64,000 nt of DNA from NCBI GenBank assembly GCA_030549495.1, contig JAUIRK010000087.1, positions 372,001 through 436,000 on the forward strand, read 5' to 3'. A model generated the notes under the pieces. That model had not been told where the DNA came from and searched no databases. It saw only the letters and a program-made list of their open reading frames with translations. Shown here piece by piece: positions 21,801 to 34,439 of the stretch; within the stretch, counting starts at the first letter, position 1, and each line of letters starts with the position of its first letter. The translations under genes were made by a program, and so were the position numbers. The stretch is from Nectonema munidae (lineage: Eukaryota; Nematomorpha; Nectonematoida; Nectonematidae).

Positions 21801-24800
21801 GAAGATGATTGTGCTGACAAAAGAAAAAGTGTCTCTACAGATAATGACGCCCAAGAAGAAGGAGAAATTGAAAAGGAATCTAAAAGTTCGAAACTTGATA
21901 AGTCTAAAACTTCATCACCTAAAAAGAAGGATTCTAGTGGTATTATTCTTATTCAATTTTATACAATTTTTCTAATGTAACATTTAGGGGTGTAGCTTAT
22001 AATCCAGATAACGTATATCAACATTTCAAATAAAGCCAGATTAAAAAATTCCTCTAACTATCCGGTGATAATCATATCTAGATAATTTGTCCCGGCTTAT
22101 TTAGATATATATAATTTATCTTACCAAAAAGTTAGAGATGTAAATAAAAATAAAATGATTTGTGAAATTCAAATAGTTTTTGGGATTAAAATATAACTAA
22201 GAATAATTAAAAAAATTAGTAGCGCATACTAAAAATAGGCATGTTTATCATCCGTTCAAAACTGGTGAAAATGGTTCCTGGTGTTTCAATTAGGTCTGGT
22301 CCTTAATTTCAGTATTCTTGTCTAATTTGATCCTTAGAGTCTGTTTCAAACTATAGGCGGTCTAGTCTTTTGTTGGTCTGGATATTATGTTGACCGGACC
22401 AAAATTTGTACAGGTAGAGATACAATATGGTATTTCAGATATGCTAAAATAAAGGTTGCGGCGTTATCTAGAGCAAACATTACTTGTTATATATATAGCA
22501 TTACACGTTCAAGTGAAGTGATTTCACGTTCAAGTGAAGGTTGTAATAAATCTAATCATTTTATTTTTTCAAATCAGGATGTTTTTGAATCTAGGTTAAA
22601 TGATAAAATTTGAGAACAGTTACTTTCCAATTGTGATTCGTTGTTTAATGGCCTTGCTTGTGAAAGAAGTTGGTTTAACGGTGTGAATTGAATGCTTTAA
22701 AAACGCACACCTATATACGTTTAGAGCCAATCCTTATATAATTCGGTGCAGATTGGTTTGCTAAATTAATGACGATCATATATTTGATAATTTAAATATT
22801 GGTTTTTCACGTATTTTATCAATTTCTATGTACTTAATTTTTAGACCTTAAGGCTTCCAAGAGTTCTCTTGCGCCAAAAAGCACCACAATCCAAGATGCC
22901 CATTCCTACAGAAGGGATGTACGGAGACGAACAATTGTTGTACGTCATTTATCCGAAAAGCTACCTCTAGAAGTTAAAGACTTTCTCAAAAGTAGCGACC
23001 AATTTCAACTGAGATATACGAGTGTCAGTACTTTGGTGTCAAATGACAATTCTGACAATGCTCCAGGAGAGATTCTGGAAGAAGAAAAAGAAGGAAATCT
23101 TGAAATTCGTTTCAAAACTGTTGACAATGCCAAAGCTGCCATTGCCTTTTTCAAGAGTATCAAAGGATATAAAGATAAATCCTTAGATGTTTCGCATCAC
23201 ATCTCAGAATTAAATGAAGGTTTTTTCCTCTTTTTCGTACCCGAACTTTTTAATAATTATGTCTTTTAAGAAAAGCCAAAGAAAGTAGTCACAGAATTTG
23301 ATCGTAATTTTTGATTTTAAGTACATATCTGTATATAAGTAAATAACCTATTTAAATATTTTTCAGCCAAAGATTTAAATTCAATCTACATAGGCAATCT
23401 CCCTACATCTGCTACTAAAGATATGCTTGCTGTTATTTTCAAGGAAGCAAAGAACATTGAAATGCCTTTAGACAACACAAATAAACCTAAAGGGTATAAC
23501 GACTTTTCTTTAGTAGTAGTTTATAATTTTATCACCGGAAGAATTTATATACTAGATTTTTTTGCTGCATATGAAACCAAAAAATCCAATATAGTTCCAA
23601 TAATTATGTAAATGTATGTTTTTTACCGGCTAAATTATTGTAAGGTCAGTTGATCCGATCCCCATTTCTCCTCCTATATTCAGATATCCTTATCCCCATA
23701 GTTGTAAACTATTTTAGATATCTTTTTGAAGTATCCTGTATAAGTGAGTAGAACAAAAACAGGTCATGTAAAGAAGAGCGGCAAAACTAAATGGATTTGG
23801 TGAACAGAAACTTTTCTTTTCTAAATTTCTTCATTGTAGCTGGAACAACTGGATATTTTATATATGTTTCACCTATTTTCTACAATCTAAAGAGTTGTGT
23901 CCTTGAATATCACAATCTTTTGTTACTCTATGAATTTGAAGTGCCGAATTGAATAATTTCCTTCTGATGAGTTATGTATTAACATTGATATAAAAATGGC
24001 CATTTTTGCTTTAGTCACAATCTACTACTATGCATTATGCAATTCCATAGTATGGATTCCTTCCTAGTGTATTCAGTTCAATTAGGTGAATTTTCTTGTA
24101 TATTAGGCACGCATATTTGGAATTTGAAAATAAAGAAGAAGCTGAAAAAGCGTTGAAAAATTATGCCGGAGTCAGTATCGATGATGGCGAGGCTACACGA
24201 CAACTTAAATTGCTTTCTGTCGTTGAAAGCAAGAACCTTGTTGATCCCAATGCAGAAAATGGAGTGAGAAATAAGAGAACGTCTTCTAAAAGCTCTGGAA
24301 CTGAAGAAGAAAGTAGTAAACGAACATCAAAAAGTAAAAATGGCAGATCTTCGAGTCATAAAAAATCGACAAAAGCATCATCACCAACAACTCATAAAAG
24401 TTACAAATCCTATAATAGCTCCAATTCTCAACGTCGATACCCCTCAACAAATACGTCATACAAGAAATCTGCATTCAATTACACACCCGAGCATCACAGA
24501 TCGCATAATGACTCTCGAATTGCTGCTTCAAAAACTGTAACTTTTAGAGTTTTATACGCCTGCTTTACTTTAGATAATATATCCGCTCCTTATTTTGTAA
24601 TCCTGACCTGCGCTGGAAGAAAACATTTGTTCACACCCACCCCCTCCCCTTCATTCTGTAAAACTTGCACAATTCGAAATTTAACCAACCTAAAAACGAT
24701 TTTTATTAATTTGGATTTTAAGTAAATGAGTTTTTGAAAATTAATAGGTAAAAAGATTCAATTGTGTCTTTTTTAAATCGTATCTGGCAACAATCGCTAA

Positions 24801-26804
24801 CCGTTTATTATTGCATAAACAATTCAAGGGTTTTAAAAAAGTTATGTGGTATTTATAGACCTATCTACACTTCCTTCTTAGACATAAAAATGGGAGATTA
24901 AGATTTCAAATACAAGAGTTTGTTGAAGTGGTAAATGAGAGAGGGCTCATGAATGTGTTACATGTACGTTTCAAGGGGGAGGTTGAAATTTCAGTAATTT
25001 CGCGTTACGCAATATATGTACCCCCTTAGTTATCAAAAAATTTGATATTATTTTCGGGTAATTTTTGAAACTCAAAAATCTATTTCGAACTTCAACTAAG
25101 CAGTAACAAAAATTTTAATATGTTTTTCAATATTTTTAAAATCGTGCTTTTGTTCTTGTCTATGCCTTAAAGGAGTTGAGAACCATTAATTTAAAGAGAC
25201 CGTTTTAAGAAGATAATTTGGAATAGTATAGCTTGTCAAGAAAAATTCAAAAACATCAAATTTTATATTTATTATATATATATATAATGTCAATTTTAGA
25301 ACTTTTCGGACCAGTCCTAACCTTTATTTTTGGAGGCGTCAAGTATGCATGAACCTTTTTTCTTCTCACATCTAAAAGTGATATTTTCTCATCAGGATTT
25401 TATTTTTGATAAATTTTCTAGTTATAAATTGAAACATCTAAAAAAATGCGTGAGAAATGAAAACTCCTCCCATATATGAATTATAGCTTGTAATGTGTTT
25501 TTTCAAAGCCTGGGAAAATCTTACTTTAGTTCGTTCAATCAAGGAAAAGTTTGACCAGTTATTACTACTTTGTTATTTAGCCATTTTACTACCAAAACTT
25601 CGCTTTTCTCATCAAAATTATAAATGCAGTTACTCCTTTGCAAATGTTTTGATAATTTTGAAAGAATGTTTAACCTGGTAAAGAAGTTAGTTTGAAATGA
25701 AATGTGGAAAACTGAAGTTGGTTTCATATTTAAACTCTCCAGAGACTCTTAGCCTTAAAATTGTTATCTTTTCCAACATACGGATACAAATTGAAGAGAT
25801 TAATTGACATTATAGCTAAATTTTATCGGCTTGTTTTTCAAAACATTTAAGTAGAATGAACTCTATAATTCATAACCATCATTTCATTCAAAGAAAGTTT
25901 TTCTTTAAACATTAAAAATTTCATTATTAAAAAATTGCAAAATATATAAATATTTTCTTACTTTTAACATTTTATCATCTCTATTTATTTTCGTGTTATC
26001 ATTCAAATGTATGAATTTTTTTATTTTTCTAAATCTTTGTTGAGAAATACAGTTTTATACTAAATACTTTTGTTGAAAAACATCCATAACAACATTTAAT
26101 CATTTTGTAAGAATATGGGAGTAGCCCTTTTTAATCCAAGCCTGATGATTGGGGCTAGTATTTGATTTTTTAATTATTTGTAGTAGGGTATTAGTTACTA
26201 TAAGTTATAGTCTATAGTCTATAGATTTATTACTGCCATAACTGGTGAGAATAAACAATTCTTAGATTGTGAAAGTGAGTTTTAATTTTAGTTTGATTCC
26301 CGGCAACGTAATGCAATTTATCAACAAAGAACTCAAGGTGCTAGATCTTTTCATCCCTACGACGAGTTTCACCATTCAAACGCTTCTTTTAACTCGCCAG
26401 CGGGGGGAGCTAATATCACAAGCTCTGTTATCAACCAGGCTCTGGTCAACTCTCGTTCTGCCTCTACTCCACAAGCAGCTGCCATGAATTTGATTATGGG
26501 TGTTTCTCAACTTCTCAAGTACCATCTTTTTTTAAATCAGCAGCTTCACTCTTCAATTTCTGTTTGTGACAACAAGTGATATAATTGCACACCCTATTTT
26601 TGTAGCCAACAACAGGCAGCGGTGGCCTCAAACAATGCTAATTACAGCGGAAATAGACATTCTGCAGTTTCGCCTACAAATCCGTACACTGGAGCAGATG
26701 TTAGAAGCGGCAAGAGAAATTATGAGTCTTATTACACGAATCCAAGAAACAAGTTTACCCGTAAAGATTATTCAACCTACGATACCAGAAAGTATCAGCG
26801 CTGA
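15846..26804 (+). CDS. SAP- and RRM-domain nuclear RNA-binding protein
   Basis: Nine coding exons join in phase: 15846-15984, 16062-16567, 17050-17148, 21747-21939, 22845-23219, 23367-23493, 24107-24536, 26292-26518, 26606-26804, giving 764 residues. A SAP domain (DNA/chromatin binding, residues ~13-46, MTVVELKSTLQERSLS) is followed by a long acidic Ser/Glu region, a Lys-rich stretch, an RRM-like domain (~340-435, RRTIVVRHLSEKLP), a clearer RRM (~440-530; RNP2-like IYIGNL, RNP1 KGHAYLEF made across a splice junction) and a Ser/Tyr/Arg/Asn-rich tail. A SAP plus RRM layout suggests a nuclear matrix or RNA-processing factor, as in the SAFB or nucleolin style, but the order and tail match no family I can name. 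Splice sites are all GT-AG; the first donor (GTTAGA) is weak. Intron 3 (4.6 kb) is full of transposons. Confidence 0.85.
17776..17847 (+). other. possible alternative terminal exon
   Basis: After a good acceptor (TTATTTTAG) an open stretch in the right phase for the exon ending at 17148 reads FDEYFNEKEISDETILKEKF and ends in TAA. Used, it would give a SAP-only acidic protein of ~271 residues without the RRMs. It lies just inside the transposon-filled part of intron 3, so it could be an exonised insertion or chance. No strong poly(A) signal directly follows. Confidence 0.3.
18741..18882. repeat. short foldback (GTCGTTCA..AATTGACG arms)
   Basis: GTCGTTCACAATTGACG at 18742-18758 and its reverse complement with one mismatch at 18865-18881 bracket a pyrimidine-rich centre. 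It overlaps the 3' end of Merlin 2 by a few dozen bases, so it may be a MITE inserted there or the remains of Merlin 2's own 3' end. No target duplication found. Confidence 0.55.
18845..20156 (-). mobile_element. Merlin transposon 2 with broken transposase
   Basis: Minus-strand order: WMANHGLIKNQQTCFCNND and WFCCKCKKGRLS (zinc-binding N-terminus, ~19700-19550), a decayed helical part (YSLKSILHESHLKTS, then YCREVC), then 19347-19051 with VDIDKTKF (first Asp), ERQWVFGGI, PDRSERILYKEI and GTIIVNDSW (second Asp), and 19066-18845 with HTQNIENMW (third acidic residue). A frame shift near 19055 separates the last two runs; more breaks lie upstream. The likely 5' end is 20156, where ATGCACGGATAGTGCAAC..ACC matches the end of the foldback at 40139-40881. 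The 3' end is unclear. Confidence 0.85.
20230..21005 (-). mobile_element. LTR-type retroelement reverse transcriptase (fossil)
   Basis: A block noticeably richer in G and C than its surroundings. On the minus strand it shows reverse transcriptase blocks in order: VPKANGKTRLVANFNF, FSSALLQFILL (the 'P.G...SPA.FQ' block), NILFLDDGFSSS for the catalytic block, and ISNSHIEFLRVFIG for 'SK..F....FLG'. This fits an LTR-type, probably Ty3/gypsy-like, reverse transcriptase. It is old and broken in several places. No LTRs are seen. Confidence 0.6.
21940..22844. other. intron 4 of the SAP-RRM gene
   Basis: 905 bp. A patch at 22255-22400 rich in GGTCTGG/GGACC strings (TTAGGTCTGGTCC, GACCGGACC) looks like a decayed MITE. 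A similar patch is at 61430-61520. Otherwise nothing recognised. Confidence 0.5.
24406..24467 (+). repeat. exon segment duplicated at 45699-45760
   Basis: These 62 bases inside the seventh coding exon of the SAP-RRM gene (encoding part of the Ser/Tyr/Asn-rich tail, around NSSNSQRRYPSTNTSY) occur again, identical and in the same orientation, 21 kb downstream. Confidence 0.95.
24537..26291. other. intron 7 of the SAP-RRM gene
   Basis: 1.75 kb. A segment at about 24955-25030 with CAAGGGGGAGG, TTTCGCGTTACGCAAT and TACCCCCTTA resembles a worn MITE of a type common in invertebrates. There is a short (TA)n run near 25275. No other feature. Confidence 0.45.
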
Positions 26805-26929
26805 ATAATGCCATTCAAACTGGATTATCTTTACCCATATTTTTCATATTATTGTGTTTCCCAAAATGATGTATTTGTTTAGTTTTATCTTTTCTTTAAC
26901 GCCATTCTTTGTCATTGCAGTTATTTTAT

Positions 26930-26948
26930 ATATATATATATATATAAA
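26930..26948. repeat. (TA)n microsatellite in the 3' untranslated region
   Basis: About nine TA units, between the SAP-RRM stop codon and its likely poly(A) signal. Confidence 0.8.
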
Positions 26949-27074
26949 TTGATGTACTTATGCATGTAACTGTATATAAAGGTTTTTTAATCTTTTTGAT
27001 TTTTATTCTTTCAGTAATTTAGCAATTCCTTCTTTAGGTCTGTTGTGTTATATTATTCTTATCATTGGTCTTTA

Positions 27075-27080
27075 AATAAA
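27075..27080 (+). terminator. poly(A) signal AATAAA of the SAP-RRM gene
   Basis: AATAAA about 270 bases after the stop codon at 26802-26804. It is the first canonical hexamer downstream that I saw. In AT-rich DNA it could be chance. Confidence 0.5.
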
Positions 27081-27089
27081 TATTTTATA

Positions 27090-29110
27090 GAAATTTATCT
27101 GTATTCACCATGATAGTGATTTAAATTAAACAAGCGATAAATTTTTCTAAAAATGTATATACCCGTGTAGCATGCGATTGGAGCTGCGGTCGATTCTGAT
27201 TATTATAATGAGAATCACAGAAATTTCTAGAATCATAATCATTTTTTAAAAAACCAAAGTAGACCTAAAGAAGCATTTGCTGGTATACTTCAGGAGAGGG
27301 ATCAGAGTTTTCTAAAAAACTAAGAATTGATTTCCATAATACCTTGCCTATATCGAGTTGGCACAATAAGATGACCACATGTAGAGAAGGATATGTTATT
27401 CCTATACCCAGAAGTCATGTACACTTACTGTTTATGTTTGACATCTATGCCAAACAACTGTATGCATATTTCAGTAAATCAAGCATCAGCACATATGACC
27501 ATCCAGTAAGCTTACTGGAAACGAAAGCTTTCTTTCATTTTGCTTAATCATTTGAGTTTGAGATTTTAAAGGGATGGAGCCGGAATGAAATTTTCTAAGT
27601 ATAAAAATAACATTGAAAAAAGTATTTTAATTTTTGCGCATGTATGGAGTGGCCCTTATTTAGTTTGATGTGAAGAGTTGGCTTTAAATTTTTTCAATAT
27701 TTTAATTCTGATTTTGTTTTAAGAGAAGGACCAATTCTTTTCTATAACTAAAAATACCAAAGCAGTCTTTTTGACTATTCGATAAAATGTAATTTTTCCA
27801 AAGTTTATTCAACAAATAATAAATATTCATTTATTAATACAAAGTTTATTGAACAAAAAACAAATAATAAATATTCATTTATTAAAACAAAGTAATATTC
27901 CTCCTCTCAACTTGATTTATATTTATATTCAATTAATAAATTTGAAAAAAAATTTCAACTTTGACATTTTTGACAAATTTTATTCATTATTTTACTAATT
28001 CATTTTCATCATCCATTCGCTCTAATGAGCAGATCTTTGTCCTGGCGAGCCAAGGTCGACCTTGAATTTGCAGCGACGTCTCCATCTTCCTTTCATTTCA
28101 GCATTTTCAATCTTCAGGTTCCTTTTCTTCATGTTTTTTTGTTTACTAATGCATTTTCCATATACAAATTTTCTGCGGTTATTTTCTTCTGTTGTTTTTA
28201 CCCAATCTAATCTGAAATTGCTTCCTTTCTTCTGTTTTCTCTTTTTTTAACTTCTTTCGTATCTTCATTTTCCATATTATTTGTCAGTTCAGATTCAAAA
28301 CTTTGTGTCAGTAAAATCTTTGCTTAGGGTCACCTCAATATTATAAGGGGAATTTCTGAAGCCATTCTTCATAGGGAGGGGGGGGGGGAACTAGGTTCTT
28401 CTGGATCCGCTAGTGATCACGATCATTTTTAAAAAAACTATGGTGTTGGTTTTTTCATGCAAGAAACATGAATATACCCGTAAAACAGGACCTATGTTGC
28501 AAGAGCCATACGCGAAAAATAGCAAGCTAAAAATGTTACGTCGTTCAAAACTTCAAATGGTTGGCTTCATAATTTTAAAGTTTTTCGCATTCTACATTGT
28601 TGATAATTTTTAAAACATTTTATTTTATGTTAAAAAATCAAGTTTAATACCGGTACCATTTTCCTCCGAAAGGGGTAACTTTTATTTCATAAAGTATCTG
28701 TAAACTCTTATTTATAAAATGTTTTTAAGAACTACTAATGAAACTTAGACAAGTAACGTTTGATAAATAATTTCTAGGACTTTTAAAATCTAATACTAAT
28801 TCAGCATTCTCTGAAACGTTGTGATTCTTTTTCTGATCGAGACCTTTGTGTTTAGCTCCATTTTATTTTGCATAATAAACTTTTTTCTTATTTCATATCC
28901 CGATAAGTAACTAAAATTCCCATTATCTTATCTTCATATAAACAAGTTTGAATCAAAATGTTCATTTAAAATTAATTTGTTAAAATATTGGGTACCATGA
29001 AAAATTCTCATGAAAACTTAATTCACAGAGAGTTGGTTTAAATAACTAAGTGTTTTTTAGTATACAGGTTTAATGAGAACATTTACCAACCATAGATGTA
29101 TTGGTTTTTA
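27090..29110. other. intergenic DNA, nothing recognised
   Basis: AT-rich with short open runs of 60-67 codons that show no family resemblance. A G-run at about 28377-28389 is followed by GGATCCGCTAGTGATC. A near-repeat of ~50 bp (CAAATAATAAATATTCATTTATTAA) occurs twice at 27812-27890. Confidence 0.5.
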
Positions 29111-29114
29111 GAAG

Positions 29115-30145
29115 ACGAAAGCAAAGGAAAAAAAGGTTATCTGAAATGATTCAGGATTACTCACCTAAAATATATATGACATGGACGAGACTGCTCTTTT
29201 TTCCGATCTTTACCTTTTTGTTCGTGGGGAAGAATGCACTGGAGGTAAACGAAACAAAGAGCGTTTGACTCGCATTGCTTTCTAATATGATGGTGGAATT
29301 GAAAAGCCAATTGTAATCGGGAAATCTGCTCGTCTGAGATCATTTAAAAAAATCAACATTTTTTCTCTTTCGGTTCAATATAACCACAACTCAAAAGCTC
29401 AAATGGTTTTTAACAAAATGTTAAAAGGAAAAACGTGAAACTATTTTATTTGTTGATAACGCACCCAGCCATGCGATAAAAGTTAGTTTTTTGAACATAA
29501 AAATTTCTTTGTTGCCTCCTAACACTACATCTGTTCTGCAACCTCTTGATATTGGCATTATAGCAAACTTCAAAAGCAATTATAAAAAACTTCAGTTAAG
29601 CTCTGTTCTTTGCTCTATTGAGAATGATTCCATCAAAGAAATAATGACTTCTCTACATGCAACAATGTGGATCAGTCAAGCTGTTCGTCAGATTAATGAG
29701 CATCTACTGTTGAAAAATGCGTATTCACGTTGCCGTCCTCCAGTGACGATAACTTGGAGAATGGAGTTTTAGAAGAAACAGATAATACTTTGCTTAATAA
29801 TCTTATTGTTGAAACTGCAAGAAAGCTGAATTTTATGATCCTATGTCTGTGGATGTCATTTCAATACATGAGCATGTTCAAACTTGAGAAACATTTAACA
29901 TTGGCTTCGAAGAGAGATTGGATAAAGAGGACCGAAGTTCGGATGCTACACCACTTGAAGAAGAAATGGAGAATTCTGAAGTATCTGAATCTCCCATTAA
30001 AAACATCAATATAGCTTTAAAAACAGTTTTAGATCTTCAATTTTTTCGCCTTGATGAAGACATTGGAGAAGTCTTCGATTCGTTTTCTAAAGCTAAAATA
30101 AGAACAAGCAGTGGGAAGTTTCAAAAGCAAACTTCTATACTCTGA
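29115..30145 (+). pseudogene. Tigger B transposase fragment (DDE_1 family)
   Basis: The pieces are LSEMIQDYSPK, then MDETALFSDLYLF (first catalytic Asp in DETALF), GGKRNKERLTRIAF, IVIGKSARLRSF, then LFVDNAPSHAIKVSF (second Asp, DNAPSH) and LPPNTTSVLQPLDIGIIANF (third Asp, QPLD), and a long acidic C-terminus (MENSEVSESP, VFDSFSKAKI). The N-terminal DNA-binding half and the inverted ends are missing. It has several frame changes and an internal deletion. It differs clearly from Tigger A and C, so the window has at least three Tigger lineages. Confidence 0.85.
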
Positions 30146-30369
30146 ACTTCATTGAAAAGAAAAACTAATTAAATAAAAATTTTACTTTAATTATTATTAA
30201 TAGATAAGTTTATCAATTGAAAATTTTTCGGTTTTTCTACTCATCAGAGCTTAAAATTTTCCATCAGAGCTTAAAATGTTTATACATTTATTGTTTTTCG
30301 CTTTATACGATGTAAGCGTACATTTTGACTCTATTTCTTGAAAAAATTTTGTTGTAAAAACACTTCAAT

Positions 30370-31440
30370 TTTTATAAAGAGCTTGTGCCTTGTAAGGAAT
30401 TTTTTTGGAACTTCTCATCGTTCCAACAATACAGATTTTTTCAATTCATTTTACGAAATCAAAGAATTTTAAAAAATGATCTGCAGTGACATTATAGCGC
30501 TGTTTCAGAAAAGGTTTCACCAACTAACTATTTCACCGACCAATTCTTCTTTTTTTCCTATTTTCATCTTTTCCGGTATATATAAGAGCATTCAAAGCAA
30601 ATTTCGATTCAGTGATTACAAGTAACCAGAACTCGATTCCAAATTTATCTCGTTTATTTGATATATATTGTATAGGGCATGCAGTTTTGAAAGGAAATAA
30701 CTCTTCAACACAAAGATTTAAAGATGGATTATAAAGAGACTTACCATTTTAAACAAACATATTCCAAATTTCAGAAATATGAGTAATTTTGTCATTTTCT
30801 AGTCGAGTTTTTGGGGTTGATTTGATATGAAACTTTGAATTATTATTTTCTTTAAATTTATTTCTCCTCATTATTTTACTGAATATAAAACTACCCCATT
30901 TTTTGACCAACGTTCTATTGAGTTCAGATGCATGCTCTGGTGCAAATATTCCTCTCGCATAAAACAATGTAATAAAATTTCCCAAGTCTTCCAAAGAAAT
31001 CTTCCAGTCTTTACCATACAAACCTTTTCCTTCTATCAAGGTGTATTAAGGGCAAGCTTCATAAATTTTATATCAAAAATAAGATTCCCGCTCGATTTAA
31101 AACTGTACAAAGGTAAAACGCTTAGAAAAAGGAATTTATTTCTTACAATGTTTTGAAGCGGTTTCTTTACCTGTGTGATTATGTTTGCATCTTTATATAG
31201 TTATCTACTACCATCAGCAGAAGATATTTTAGTGTATTAAAATCATAATCGGATTCACCCTCCACCAAAATATTAGAATCTAATAACGATTCATAAAATA
31301 TTGAATCAAATGAATACAAATTTTTGGATAAAGATTCAAAAATATTTTAGTTTTCATTTAAAAGTGTGATGTCACTATTAGAACTTCTTTTAAAACTATC
31401 TTCAGTAAAATCAACTTCTATTTTATCTATTAGATGATTG
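30370..31440 (-). pseudogene. piggyBac B transposase, decayed
   Basis: Minus-strand order: an acidic N-terminus (VDFTEDSFKRSSNSDI, LVEGESDYDF), then WKISLEDLGNFITLFYARGI and FIFSKIMRRNKF (31039-30749), then VEELFPFKTACPIQYISNK with Glu where the first catalytic Asp of 'DEQL.PF' is expected, DKFGIEFWLLV, IYTGKDENRK, YNVTADHF with the second Asp, and IVGTMRSSKKIPYKAQALYK. It is of the PGBD4-like kind and unlike piggyBac A. Several stops and frame changes; no TTAA ends identified. Confidence 0.82.
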
Positions 31441-33890
31441 AACAGAATTAAGAAAAATAAAAAATTCAATAAAAAATGTTTAAAAATTAAAAACAGTCAG
31501 TTTGAGTACTTAGACTTTTATTGTGTTTTTGAAAAATAGTTAAAAAATTTTAGTTTAATTTTTATATCGCCATCAAAATATTATTTTACCAAATAAGTTT
31601 GACAAATAAAATAAATTTCAAATTCTTTTGGTATTTCAGTTTCATGTTAAACTTCTTGAATTTAAAAAAACAGTCCAAATGACTGTTAGGTATTCAACTT
31701 AGTCCAATTTTTGTAAGTACTAGAATGTTCTCAAGTTAGAGAAAAGATCATGAGCATTAGCTTTATCTGCAATATGAAGCAGAGGAAGAAAAAGAAAGCT
31801 GTAATAAAAGAAAACGTATCCTTCTCTTCCAGTGCTTGGCTTGTAATGATGCGATTGGGCTTCTCATAGGGGAAAAATTACTGATAATTATCGACGTTGT
31901 AAATTTTTACCTCGAATTTTGTGTAGCTTTATCAGGCCCCTCGATAAGGTGGAGGGGCGGACTGCATTTGTTTGTAAAAAATTGATCTAAAAATTATTCT
32001 TCCCGATTATTTGCAAGATACAATACAACATTTTAAGTGTTCTCTTGATTAAATGCGCGATCTTTAATAAAAAAAACTTTTCACTTGACTTTATTTTTCC
32101 CCTCTCTGTTGCCCGTGTTTGAGAAGAGCATATATGTATGCGCATTGCGCAGAAACACTTCCTTTTTCACACCCATCGTTTCCTTTTTTATTATTGGGTT
32201 TTTCCATGAAGTTTCTTATATCGCGTGCATCATCTAAAAATTTGATATTTCTTTATGAATCAAATGCATCTTTCATTGTAAGATTCGAAGATTACGCTTT
32301 TCAATTGTTCTTTTATGTTCCAGAAATGAAGGAGTAAAAATTTAAAAGACATAATTGCAAAAATGATATAATCCAATTTTGAATAAGTTTGGGAAGCCTT
32401 CATTATATAAATGTCATTAAAAAATTCTCAAAAATGGCTCTGTGTTTACTAACTTTTTAAATTTTTACAAAATTTAAATAATTCACAAAAAAAAAGCAAT
32501 ATTAAAAAGAAGTTGACTTTTGTTGGCCCAATAACTTGGACTTTCTTCACGCAAAGCTTAAAAACTTTGACTGAAAGATGCCAGATAGATGATAAGTAGT
32601 TGTAATATACAAAACAACTTCCCTTTTGTGAAAAATTTTCAATAGAACTTTGAATTCAAAAGAAAAAAAGCCTGCTTGTTTGCTTCCTTCATCATCATCA
32701 CACATATCACGTTCTTCATTTCACGATTGCTTCAATGCCATATTCATCATCATCTCAACCACGTCATCATCATAGCGCATAACCTTATTTCCACGCTTTG
32801 TGCATTTTCCACATTTTCTAACGCTTTTGTAGATTTTGCCCTCGAGATGTTTATAAAAAAATTTAACGTGTGTTTTAATGAAAAGTGTTGAACATCATAA
32901 TTTATTCAATGAGTATGAATTTCTTTCATTAAAAAATATTAGCGTTAATTGAAATTTTTAAAAATATAATTAGAGTATGAGCAAGTAAGAATTTGATTAT
33001 TTTTGTATAAACTTTCAAAATTTTCATATTTCATAGCTTACGATACTCAAAGCCAACCGAGTTAGAACAAAAAAAGTTGCCACTGTTATAACACCCTCGC
33101 CCTTTCTCGTTTGAAATGTAATGTTTCAGCATTTTATCGCAAATATATTGAAAAAGTATTAAACAAAAAGTACAAATATCAATATTAATTTTTTTTTAAC
33201 AAAATTCATCCAAAAATGTGAAATTTATTTGGCCTTTCAAAACTAAAAATGAGGAAATATATTTTTAAAAATCAAAATTATTTTACTTATTTGTATCATT
33301 GAAAAGAAAAATGTTAAAGAAGTGACAGCATTTTTAACGAAACCCGTTGGATGAATTATTATCTAATCATATTTATTACCTTGTAAAAAAATTAAACAGA
33401 AGGCATATTTTTCAAACTTAGAGATGCACAAATATATATAAAATCTAGGTCTTTAATTTTGAAAAACAAGATGTGTTCCTGGTAGAGATTTTTGGTTTGG
33501 AAAACGTAAAATTCGAGCAAATACGAGTTTAGTAGCGCGGCTAATACACAAAATAGATTGCTGGCAGTCAAAGTAGTCAGATTGAGAGAGCTTTCTTTAA
33601 TGACTCAAAGAAGGAAAAAGGATACAAAGGGCGTGATGTATAGAAACGATGATTGGCAATCTCTACGTATGATAGCTTAGTTCAACCAAGGCGCAATAAT
33701 TCAATAAATACTCATTTATGGAAAAAGAGGTGGAGGAATTTATCAATACACGCGCTGAATACAAAAAAACATGAACTTTGAAAGATCAGTCTTTAACAAA
33801 AATTTTCCTTTCAAATATTCCATGAATCCTTTACATTTTTGATGCACCCTTGAGGGTCTACTATGTTCTCCGTCGTGACCAGTCACTTGG
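31441..33890. other. intergenic DNA, nothing recognised
   Basis: AT-rich. A degenerate CATCAT run lies at about 32690-32775. An open run of 72 codons at 32119-32337 matches no family I know and has no flanking support. No repeats with clear ends. Confidence 0.5.
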
Positions 33891-33893
33891 ACA

Positions 33894-34430
33894 AGAGACA
33901 TTTGGCCGAAAGGACATTTAGCCGAAAATGCGCATACAATTTGAGTATATTTGTAGGCGTTGCTCTTCTTCCAGTAAGTTTGCAGGTTGTTGATCTATGC
34001 AAGTCTGTAGCGTAATTTTTGTTTTCTCTTAATTCTATACACAACTTATGTGATGAATAACTTATCTACTCGAAGTTACATTGCCAAATGTGTTATGATA
34101 TGACATGACTGATTTGCTATCGGGTTTTAAAAAATAGATTATTATCTAAAGGCAAAAGTGCTCTCAATAAAACTTAAACAGATATGTCTTGATTTAGTTT
34201 GTTATTATTTGTTCTAGAAATTTATTAACTATATTTTATTGAGTTTTAACAGTAGAACATTATTATTTGATTGTTTGCAGAAGCCTGGAAAATGACAAAT
34301 TGTATTGAAATTTTCGGGGAAATACCCGTCTTCCAAATGCATGTTAGGAAAATTTTTGTTCTGCTAAATATCCGTCAGCTAATTGTCCATTCGGCCAAAT
34401 GTCCGGGTACCGTTGTCCGTTTGGAAACAC
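33894..34430. mobile_element. inverted-end element, family Z copy I
   Basis: The left end has GACATTTGGCCGAAAGGAC and TTTAGCCGAAAATG; the right end has CATTCGGCCAAATGTCC and CCGTTTGG, i.e. inverted, internally repeated ends. The 200 bp inside the left end (ATTACGCTACAG, TAACTTCGAGTAGATAA on the minus strand) match copy II at 54380-54665 in reverse orientation. Non-autonomous; no coding content. I do not recognise the superfamily. Confidence 0.65.
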
Positions 34431-34439
34431 TGACCTAGG

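Noticed and set aside
28374-28420. Vector-like string after a G run (GGATCCGCTAGTGATC)
   Set aside because: Only about 16 bases resemble a cloning polylinker and the flanks read as ordinary AT-rich genomic DNA. Probably chance.
32119-32337. 72-codon open run as a gene
   Set aside because: No family resemblance, no plausible splice sites and a composition like the surrounding filler.
32676-32891. His/Ile-rich 71-codon open run
   Set aside because: It is a translation of a degenerate CATCAT microsatellite.
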